A stretch of DNA of 64,000 nt, from positions 124,001-188,000 of the forward strand of contig NW_020167528.1 of the NCBI RefSeq assembly GCF_001641265.1, read 5' to 3'. This DNA is from Pseudogymnoascus destructans (lineage: Eukaryota > Ascomycota > Leotiomycetes > Thelebolales > Thelebolaceae). The notes beneath the pieces are model-generated. The model was not told the origin of the DNA and searched no databases. It saw nothing but the letters and a program-made list of their open reading frames with translations. Numbering within the stretch: position 1 is the first letter of the stretch; each line of letters opens with the position of its first letter. The translations under genes and the position numbers were made by a program. Positions 55,506 through 64,000 of the stretch are shown here, one piece after another.

Positions 55506-58500
55506 CGATGCTACCCAGCCAGGTAATATAATCGTTACACATTCGAGACAATCCGCAACGATATATGCTGACGTTATACTTGCAGCGACCCAGCTGGTCA
55601 TGGACCCGCGTCGTCTTGGAGACCATGTCTCCGATCTCGAAGACGATGATCTCACCGACATCTTCTGTATTCTACACCCAGTATCGCTGTCGGCCTTAAA
55701 TGCTGTGACACACATCGGCGACGTCGCCCCTGAAAATACTGTCAGCCGAGCATCTGCCCCCATCAAGATTCGAGGCGGGCCGCATATCACAGACCCTAAC
55801 ACTATGGATCTTGCTGAACAGGGTCTCGTGTCCCGTGACATTGCACTTCGACTGTCTGCAAAACTGATTGATCCCTTGGCTGGGTATACGTTTGGCCGGA
55901 ACACCCAGCGCTGTGATTTTGTTCTCAGATATCCCACTGTTGAAGGCACCAGCCATATTAGCAATGTCCATTTCAGGATTTTCATCACCGCGGATGGTAT
56001 AGTCATGATAGAAGACCAGTCAACAAACGGCACAGTAGTTGAGGGTAAGAAGTTGAGATTCAAAGACAAAGAAAATGATGCGCCTCACAAACACACCCTT
56101 TCACAAGGCTCGCTTGTCAGCTTATCGATGGATGCACCAGACGAGGACCTTCGGTTCGTTGTCCGTATTCCGCAGCGTGAGGGGATATATGAAGATATTT
56201 TCGCGCAGAATCTTGTGGACTACTTTGCTCGCATGTCGCTCCTCAGGAAAAACAGGGACGCCCAGGTAAAAACGGATGTTGCTGGACAGGCTGTAAGCTT
56301 CTCTCATTCTTTGCCATATCATAATGTAGGGGTACTAACTTTGACAGCCTGATATATTCGCTGTGCAGAACTATCCTGGAGGCAATGGTCATGGTCCAGA
56401 TCAGACTCTGGTCAATAGGCGTCCCAAAGAATGGCGTGGCGGGGCCAAATATAACAAGTCCTGTGTCATTGGTAAGGGAGCTTTCGCAACTGTCTATATG
56501 ATAAGTGCCAAGTATGATGGGACTGTATATGCCGCCAAGGAGCTTGAGAAACGCCGATTCGTGAAAAACGGCATCTTGGATCAAAAGGTTGACCAAGAAA
56601 TGAGGATCATGAGTAGCATCAAACATGTAAGTCTATCTTCAATTATAGCCGCTTCTGTCGGTGGTCCTAACGAATGTCAGCCAAATATTGTCCAATATAT
56701 AGAGCATGTGGACTGGCAAGATCATCTTTACATAATTATGGATTATGTTCCAGAAGGTGATCTTGGTAGCATCGTATCCTCTCGTGGCACTCTTTCGGAG
56801 GTGTCCACGAAGACTCTCGCCACCCAGATGTTCTCGGCGTTGAAATATTTGCATGGCAAGGGTATAACGCACCGCGACATTAAGCCAGACAACATCCTCG
56901 TCCAGAGTTTCGATCCATTCCATGTTAAGCTAACCGATTTCGGGCTGTCAAAGAGAATCGAGAACGAGGACACATTCATGCGCACCTTTTGTGGTACACT
57001 TCTTTATTGTGCTCCAGAAGTATACTCGGAATATCTCTCTTATTTCCTCGACCCGGCTGATATTCAAGCACAAGGTCGAGCTAAGAGTAAGAAATTCAAA
57101 AGATACGATCAAGCTGTTGATCTATGGTCTCTAGCTGGGGTTTTGTTCTATTGTCTGAGCGGCAGTCCTCCATATCCAGCAAAGAGTGGGACGACGTACC
57201 AACAACTCCTTCATAGTATTATGAGGGGTCCTCTGGATATTCGTCCACTGCAGCATGCAGGGGTGTCTGAAGAGGGTATCAACGTGATCAAGTCAATGCT
57301 TCATAATCAGGCACCATATCGCCCGAGTATTGAAGAACTGGAGGAGAGTCGGTGGATACAGCCCGAAAGTACTCGGCAAGGAGACGTTCACTTGGAGCAC
57401 ACTGCTTCTCAGTTAAGTATCCAGGACCAGAGCGACTCGCTCGGAACTAGTGATGAGATTGACCTCATAAACGCAATGGTAGATACTAAGAATCTTGAGA
57501 TTCCTAGTAGCTTCATTAGTGGTGACGACGGTAGCTCCGGTAACAGCGAGAAGTTTGCCGCCAACAAAACGACAAGCAACCAGCCACGCCTATTTGGGGA
57601 AGTAAATTTGTCTGCCTTACGTAGCTCTGGGGTAATTCCGCAGGAGCGATTGAACCTTCCTCTTTCGGACACTGGCGACGACAACGCTGCTCAGTCTTCA
57701 TTCGTAAAGGTTGATGCTGCTCTACTTGATTTTGAATCACAGAACAACTTCTATCAATCTTCAATTCTTCCCGGACAACACGAAAATATGCCACCGTCAC
57801 TCTTAGGCACTGGAACTGCTCCAAGCCTGCTTGGTGCAGAATCTATGGTTGGAAATCTGGCCATGAACTCACCGTCGCCAACAACTGTGGTCGACGTAGC
57901 CTCTCCATCTCCACAGGAAACGTTCACTGTGCCAGATTTCAGAGAATCAATGAAGAGTCTTCGCCGTCAACGTGATCCAAACGGCGATGAGGAGCCACTT
58001 GCAAAGCGTGCCAAATCCTCGCGTGCAATCGACATCGAGCTCTCGAAGACCGTGTTTTGGGATGCTAGAGATAGGTCTACTCACCATCTAGACTATCCCG
58101 TCATGAGGAACTCCGAGTACCAGGAAGCCAAGGCTTTGGCGAAGATGTATGGCGAGGAGTTCAAGCATGGGGAGAGTGTATTTGAGACCGTTGTTGGTGC
58201 CTACCGGAGAAGTGCGTCTGCCACGCCTGAGCCTCCAACCAGCGCTCAATCAGAGCCAGTGGCCGCAGGTGCTCCAGCGAAGCTCAATCGAGACGAACGC
58301 GGATTCAGCGAGGATGGTGTGGTTCTTCCAACCGGAAGCTGGGTTAACGGTGTTCCGTCTCCCGAGATTAGTCAATATCTCCCTGGTCACTCGAAGGCTG
58401 CCAAAACTACCAGTAAGCCGGAAGAAAAGCCTGTCATCAGCAACGATGTCTTCCGGCCACCTCACAGGATCCTGGCTAAGCTTGTGGGAACCCCAGACTC

Positions 58501-59050
58501 TGTTCTGCCAAACCTCACTCTCAATATAACCTCCCTCTTCACTAGCTGGGGTCGTGGCTTCGATAACAAGCTGCGCCATGCAGACCGAACCGACAACCGT
58601 GTCCCAAAATATGCCTTGAAGCTTGCTCTCTGGCAGCCTGGCACGAAGCCCTCGGCCAGCCCACCCACCGACAAAAACAACTCGTACGCCTTCTACATCG
58701 CCACGAAAGCTAGCCACGGCATCAAAGTGAACGGAATCGTGCTACCCAGCCACGACTGCCGCGCGCCACAGACAAGCCCAGCGAAATATTGGGGAAAGCT
58801 TCAGCATGGCGACGTGGTGGATGTGTGGACGCAAGACAGCAACTCCGAAGTCGTCCTCAGATTCCGCTTCCACTGCTTCTGGGGTGAGAGCAAGGAGCCA
58901 AGACGGAACGGGCAGTTCTTCTCGGCGATGAAAGAGGGTCCGCTGAAGGATGAGCTGGAGTCGTTCTGTCAGTGGGAGGAGAGCGCATTCTTTCAGGCAA
59001 AGTATGATGCGGAGGTTAAGGCGAAGGGGATCAAGGAGGGTGGGAAGTAG
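55498..59050 (+). CDS. RAD53: Rad53/Cds1-like DNA-damage checkpoint kinase (two FHA domains)
   Basis: Exons 55498-55522, 55586-56292, 56348-56626 and 56681-59050 give about 1126 residues. The first intron is inferred: it is 63 bp, read-through in frame, but its removal gives MDDDATQPATQLVMD, a TQ cluster as at the N-terminus of yeast Rad53, the site class used by ATR/Mec1. FHA1 ~108-195 (GYTFGRNTQRCDFVL, SNVHFRIF, STNGT). Kinase ~277-562: IGKGAFATVY, YAAKEL, THRDIKPDN, TDFGLSKRI, all catalytic residues intact. A linker (~565-930) with basic PLAKRAK precedes a second FHA-like domain ~943-1085 (SWGRGFDNKL, SHGIKVNG). It would act in the S-phase/DNA damage checkpoint. Confidence 0.88.
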
Positions 59051-60591
59051 GTGAACGAGGTCGTCTGATATGGAGAGAATACGGGGCAAAAAGTTCGGGG
59101 GGCTATAGTTCTTTACAGGGTCATGGAAATCGTTACGCCGGGTATATGTGTGCATTGTACTAATATTTTAGAGGGGTCTGTTGATGGTTTTCATTTTCGA
59201 TACCAGTGGGAAGTCGATACAGCTGGGATGGGCATTTTCGTTATGTTTATATGGGGGGAGTTATGATGAGAGGCATGATACCAGAGGATGGGGGGAAAGG
59301 AGAAAGGGGCTGAATTGGCATTTGTCACCAACAGACAGAACACACTGAAGTTGGAATGAGGTATAGGAGGGAGCGTGAATGGTCTCATGGATAGAGAGGA
59401 GGTAGATAGACTTTGAGGGGTTGAGATTGCGAAGTCAACAGCCAGCAGTCCAACCGCAACAAAATGAAGACAGAATATCACGAATTGCAACGGCTTCTTT
59501 TTCGTGACTTGACTCTATGGCCAAATATTGTAAGTTGATCAAATGAAAGAGCGGACAATGCTCTGTCCCCAGTGGCGAGCAGTCGTAAATTCACTCGATA
59601 TTTCTTACCTGTGGCATGAACTTGCAAATTCACCATCACCACCGCACAACACCTGAAACAAAACACAACACGCCACCACCACATCACAAACCGATCGACA
59701 CCTGACGACCGCTAGTTACGCCTCTCCCCTTCGCTATGTGCGGGTGGAGTTTATTCGGCTGGGAGTGGGGGAGGCGTCGGGTCGTCGTGGGCTCACTTAG
59801 CACAACGAGCGATGAGACGCAGAGGAATGGGATTACGGTGACGAAGACGGTGCGGGTGAATTCGAGGACGAGGAAGGAGACGAGGACGAACTTTTTGGAC
59901 ACGGGAAGCACGAAGAGATCAATGGCCCAGGTCACAATTACAGGCCTGCGTAGATACCACGGGGACTGAGGGAACAGTTGTTTTGATTGTGTTTTGCTGA
60001 TACATGAGGATATGTCGGAGATATACATATAATTATACATCATTGGTCGGTTAGATAGATTTGCCAAACGCTCCAGTGAGCGGGCTCGAGGGGGTTGTCT
60101 TTGAATACATATACATTGCCCTCGGCCTCGTTCATCCACTATCTCGTTCGTATATGTGCCGTCGTTGCATCCATAATACAGGCATAGGTTCTTAAAAAAT
60201 TATCTGACAAAACTATAGATGTGCCGTCACAATGATAAGTTTTCAATAGTATTAGACACATACTCTTCACGTCTCCACAAACTTATAATAGTAAGTGTTA
60301 TATTGACTATAAACTACGCAGTTATTCAATCTCAAAGCCCAACATAAAATGATTTAAGGCCCTTCCTTATCAAGCTGGCCTACAGACCCCCTTCCAACGC
60401 CAGAAGTTACCCATCGATAAAAACAGCCACCGGGCTCACCTCGCCCATCCGTGACATATAAGAATATTCCGAGCTAAATTCCCCACATCCAGCTCGAGCC
60501 AAAGCAATCTGCATGGTACACCCTTCCTACCTTCCAGGTATTTACCTACCGTCGTATCTCATATCTCATTCCCTCATTCTCGTAATGACCG
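59051..60591. other. 1.5-kb intergenic region, possible small genes
   Basis: Between the kinase (plus) and the membrane-protein gene (minus). A 77-codon plus-strand frame at 59736-59969 (MCGWSLFGWEWGRRRVVVGS) and an overlapping hydrophobic minus-strand frame at 59684-60139 are antisense to each other; neither has recognised motifs, so neither is called. The region must hold both 3' ends. Confidence 0.4.
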
Positions 60592-61811
60592 TTAAGCAGC
60601 AATCCCGCTGCCGCCACCCCACCTAAACCTTTTGACGCGAGGCACCGTGATTTCCAACCCGCAGCCGCTCAAAAGCTCGCCCTCCTGCTTTCCAGTCTCG
60701 TAACCCCAAGCGTAGCCAGCTCCAAAGCCAACGGCGGACACTACAATAACTACACCAGCGCTTACAAGCCATGTCAGCAGCGTTGGGCTGAGAAGTTGCT
60801 GTGTCTGCTCGCGCCCACTTTGGACAGCAACCCGTTTCTTCTTAGTTGAACGGCCCTGCTGCGTAGTTTTCCGCCTTCCGCGCTCATTCTCGTCTTCGGA
60901 GACGGTAGCGCTGCTGCGTGATCTCCTGCTGGGGATGCCGTTCCCCAGTCCAGGCGCAAGGTTGGGAGAGGTGGGTGGAGGCCGTGTGCCAAGGAGTTCT
61001 GATTCAGGGACCAGTCTCAAGCCCTGAAATTCATTCCTGTTGTTGATTCCAGGTGTTTGCATCGTCGGTGAAGGCTGTTTGGGCAATGACCGTGCCGCTT
61101 TGGCGCAGGAAAGGAGTGTTGTGAGAGAGGCGCGGAGGGCGGCGTCGTTGGCTGCTTGGTGGGTGGGGTGGGGTGAGCGGTAGTGCCGAGGCGGAACGAA
61201 GGAGGCCCTGTTACTCGTTTGTGCTTGGTTTGGCGGATGGGAAAAGGCATTCGGCTGGGGACTAAATGCTGGTGCAGTGATGCCCAGAGCCGTGCCGTCT
61301 TCATCTTCGTCGTCCTCGTCCTCTGACGGAGGCGGGAAGTGGATGTCTTGTCTCATTTGCTGTCTAGGAGAGACGCGTCCCGAGTGGATATTCTCGTTTG
61401 AGCTGGTAAGAACACGGTCGTCGGAGGAGGACTCGGATTCGTCGTATTCATCCTGGCTGCTGGTGCTTCGTTGGGCGACAACCTGAGAGATGCGAGATAC
61501 GCCGGCGGGGCCATGACGGCGTCCACGCCGTAAGGTGGAAGACTGGACGCGTAACCCAGCTGTTACAATCTCGTTGTCGATGGAGGATAAGGATGAGGAT
61601 GATGGTTGAGATGAAATTTCGACCCAGGATTCTGTTGGGACACAAGTCAGCAACTGTCTCCTCAGGATAAGGGAACCAAAAAATACATACCTTCGTTGCG
61701 CAAACGTTGGGTAGCATCAGATGAGCGAGCTATATTGTCCCAAGTACGAGCCGTTCGTCGGGTAGGCCTTGTGTCATCTTCGTGGCTACGGCCATGTCTT
61801 GAAGATGCCAT
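60592..61811 (-). CDS. single-pass membrane protein, unrecognised
   Basis: Two exons, 61811-61691 and 61631-60592, with a 59-bp GT-AG intron, give 386 residues. Start MASSRHGRSHEDDTRPTRRT. After the intron, ESWVEISSQPSSSSLSSIDN resembles a conserved block. A long Ser/Pro/Asp-rich, probably disordered region follows, then a basic stretch (RSTKKKRVAVQSGREQTQQL) and one membrane span near the C-terminus (WLVSAGVVIVVSAVGFGAGY), leaving ~35 residues beyond it (GYETGKQEGELLSGCGLEIT). A Gly-rich GxxxG-type span suggests helix packing. The topology fits a C-terminally anchored organelle membrane protein. No family name is offered. Confidence 0.7.
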
Positions 61812-62437
61812 CGCGAGAGTTGTCTGTCGGTATGTATATGAGAACTTACCCCGCAATCGCGATACTCTTTATAATCGAAATCGACGTTCTCAAGTTGAAT
61901 TTGTATCGTGCCAGCTCTTGATGGTGGCCCTCTTCTTTGTTCTCGATCACGGTCGAGTTGCTTTGGTGCTGGCCAAATGCTGTTGACCGCTTCTATGATG
62001 ATCTTGAAAGGTGGGAGGTTGGCGGTGGGCTGTGTGGTGATGTGAGCAGCGATCTATCTATCAATAGCGTACCCCCTGCTAATCTTCTGTGCCCACCTTA
62101 TTCTCGTCTCAGTGACCGTATCGTATAAAGCAAACATGGGAGAATGATATTATATGAATCCATTCAGCATCATACAACGGTACACGTCAAAGTTAAGTAA
62201 GAGAGTTGATATATACGTAGACAACCTCTTTGCTTAGTCGAATCAGTCCACCCAAGCCGGTGTTGCGTGACCATCGCCGAAGTCATATGGGGTGGTTATC
62301 GCTCCTTATCGCTTGCCCCTCTATCTTTTTTGGGTTATTCACATACATATCCACGTGATAACGCAACTGAATGTCTAATTCTGAAGATTCCAAGATTGTA
62401 TCATAGTCTCACAGTATGAGCCACAGAGCTATAGTAC
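61812..62437. other. intergenic, no gene seen
   Basis: 5' side of the membrane-protein gene and 3' side of the exonuclease gene. No feature recognised. Confidence 0.5.
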
Positions 62438-64000
62438 TTATTTAACCGTCACAAACCCGATCCCATTCCTAGCCTCTCTTGCAGCTGCCTTTAACGCCTG
62501 CTCTTCCACATCTGTCCACTTCACACTGAGTTGATCCCATTTCTTTGTCTTGAATTCTTCTTTGAAGGTCTGTTGAACGCCTTGAAGTCTTGACATTTCG
62601 CGCGGGTCCCCAGAGCCGCTGTAGATAATGAAAGCTGTGCATGGCGGAAGGGAATTGTAGATGGTTCGGATCCGTGCCGTAAGGGCAGCGGTTGCTTCAG
62701 CAATAGGCGATGCATCCGGCGCAGGGGATATAGTTTCCGACAGCGAGTCTAAACGAGAAGCGGCTTCCTTGTCTGAAGTCGGGCCAATTGCAGAATCATC
62801 TACAGGAGGCGTCAGGTCGTCAGTAGCCGTCGGGCCAGGCGCCGATGTCTCTGCAAGGATCGTAGGCATTGCGGGTTTGTTAATGTTCCACCACCCTTTG
62901 AGAGCCTCCAGTTCACGGAATCGGGCCCAAACGAAGTCCACTCCCCCACCTGGCACTTCAAGGCCGTCCATGTCGCCCACAATAGCACGGATTGTCCCCG
63001 CAGTGACCTCTTCGTCGCTCTTGCATCCTATGATAACGTTTGCTGCCGCTCCTGCGCCCTTCTTTGGGTCGCCCCAGTCAATAGCTGCGGAGGTCTTGGC
63101 ACCAGCTTGGCCAGCTACAGCTGTGCCACCTTGGTTCTTGTAGCGAACACCGGTTCGTGCTAGCCGCTTGAAAATATTCTCGCTGGCAGCATCACCAGTA
63201 CCCCATTGCGGTCCCTTCTCGCACTTCTGCTTCACTAGGTCAAGACAGGTTCGAGCGTCCTCAGTCGAATCGTGCCCTGCGCCGGGGCCTACAGTCCCAC
63301 CTCCTTTTTGAATTTCGCGGCCGAGGTACTTCTTAGCCAGGTATTTAAGAGATGACTTCAGCGGTGTTCCACGAGGGTGCGGGTATAAGAGTGAGGTATC
63401 GATGATAAATGGGTGTGTGAGCTTGAGGGCGTTGAGGTCGGCGTTGAGGGAATGTCCAATGAGGATGGTGCGTGGTGTGAGGATCTGGAGAAGCTTTTGT
63501 TGGATGTCTTGGAGAGTAGTTGTGACGGGCCGAAGCATTTCTTCTGTGATGCCAGAGTATTGAGTGACGTAGTCAATGATGGGCTTGGCTGGCTTAACAA
63601 GCTCATCGAGAGTGACCGTTCCATCCCATGCCACGAGACTGATTCTCGTCAATGAGAACTCGCGTTCGCCCGTCATGCACATTTCACAGTCCATAGCAAT
63701 GACTTCTCGGCCAGCGGTGATGCTACCTTGCTCGATCTCAGTCTCGGGTGGTGACCCGTCTTCCCAAGAGTCAACCAACGTGTCTACCCATCCTTCCTTT
63801 GTTGACGTGCCAGCATTGACTCTCTGCTCGTTCAAGTGTTGCTTTTCGGCCTCCTCAGTATAAACAGTAGGATGTAGAGTGTACTTGTTTTCCAACAGCT
63901 CATCTGGTCCGGAGATGTACTCTGTCACGCGTGTCCTCTTATTCACCCACCCATGGGGTTCTTTTGCTGGTCTCGCACCCTTCTTATCTTTGTCTTCTTG
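62438..64000 (-). CDS. Rex1-like DEDDh RNA exonuclease, 5' end beyond the window
   Basis: The frame is open from the right edge (KKGARPAKEPHGW) to the stop at 62438, over 515 residues, and the N-terminus lies outside. The exonuclease domain holds VIAMDCEMC (first Asp and Glu), IPRT-type region with ILIGHSLNADLNALKL (second Asp), HPRGTPLKSSLKYL and GHDSTEDARTCLDL (His and third Asp): the complete DEDDh set. Relatives (yeast Rex1/Rnh70) trim the 3' ends of 5S rRNA, tRNAs and other small RNAs in the nucleus. The C-terminal part (~260-500) has an RNA-binding-like tail with AFIIYSGSGDPREMSRLQGV, as in fungal Rex1 proteins. Confidence 0.9.
   Translation of the reverse strand, partial: QEDKDKKGARPAKEPHGWVNKRTRVTEYISGPDELLENKYTLHPTVYTEEAEKQHLNEQRVNAGTSTKEGWVDTLVDSWEDGSPPETEIEQGSITAGREVIAMDCEMCMTGEREFSLTRISLVAWDGTVTLDELVKPAKPIIDYVTQYSGITEEMLRPVTTTLQDIQQKLLQILTPRTILIGHSLNADLNALKLTHPFIIDTSLLYPHPRGTPLKSSLKYLAKKYLGREIQKGGGTVGPGAGHDSTEDARTCLDLVKQKCEKGPQWGTGDAASENIFKRLARTGVRYKNQGGTAVAGQAGAKTSAAIDWGDPKKGAGAAANVIIGCKSDEEVTAGTIRAIVGDMDGLEVPGGGVDFVWARFRELEALKGWWNINKPAMPTILAETSAPGPTATDDLTPPVDDSAIGPTSDKEAASRLDSLSETISPAPDASPIAEATAALTARIRTIYNSLPPCTAFIIYSGSGDPREMSRLQGVQQTFKEEFKTKKWDQLSVKWTDVEEQALKAAAREARNGIGFVTVK

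Noticed and set aside
59684..60139. Hydrophobic minus-strand frame of 151 codons and the overlapping plus-strand frame 59736-59969
   Set aside because: They are antisense to each other, lack recognisable motifs, and lie between two gene ends. One could be a real small gene, but nothing decides which.

Overview
The window is nuclear DNA of a filamentous ascomycete (Pezizomycotina). Short GT-AG introns of about 50-70 bp with CTAAC/CTGAC-like branch sites, fungal housekeeping genes, Ty3/gypsy chromoviruses, pogo/Fot1-type transposases and a short TTAGGG-type telomeric motif all point that way. The species cannot be named from the sequence.

Layout. 1-15475 is a graveyard of nested mobile elements. 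15479-24187 is a gene block: a broken 2EXR-type gene, then ALG6, TAF7, mitochondrial ribosomal protein mL54, a small complex I subunit, a small membrane ORF and a nucleolin-like NSR1/gar2 gene. 24758-41320 is a second nested transposon block containing an almost complete 7.5-kb chromovirus (GYP-1). 42351-64000 is mostly genic: a surface-protein-like ORF, a small cysteine-containing protein, an amino-acid permease, a structurally intact hAT transposon, an Ofd1/Tpa1-like oxygenase, a broken GFA-family gene, an uncharacterised protein, a Rad53/Cds1-like checkpoint kinase, a single-pass membrane protein and a Rex1-like exonuclease that runs off the right edge.

Transposon stratigraphy. Five LTR families are named here A to E. 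Many insertions can be read to the base because the target-site duplication (TSD) is intact: A1 (TSD CTACC) and B1 (CCTGC) in one gypsy pol; D1 (CTCGT) in a pogo transposase; C1 (TCCGC) in a D-type LTR; C2 (GTATA) in the gag of its own family; A4 (TATTC) in a Tc1/mariner transposase; E2 (GCTCT) in a tandem repeat. A 1860-bp pogo element sits in an A-type LTR with a TA duplication. A 2.2-kb element has roughly 65-bp inverted ends and a 9-bp duplication (Mutator-like) but carries a pogo-type transposase. The hAT element at 46715-49386 has an 8-bp duplication and one uninterrupted 747-codon frame. Several coding frames rejoin exactly when the insert plus one TSD copy is left out.

Most notable signals: (1) GYP-1 has a textbook -1 frameshift site (A AAA AAC directly before the gag stop, 8-nt spacer, hairpin) joining gag to pol. 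(2) GYP-1 carries an antisense ORF with Zn(II)2Cys6-like cysteine spacing between pol and the 3' LTR. (3) The Mutator-like ends enclose a pogo-type transposase. (4) The intact hAT has CAGGTA-rich ends. (5) A 69-bp near-perfect palindrome lies next to an LTR-split tandem array. All assignments come from reading the sequence and general family knowledge; no search was run.
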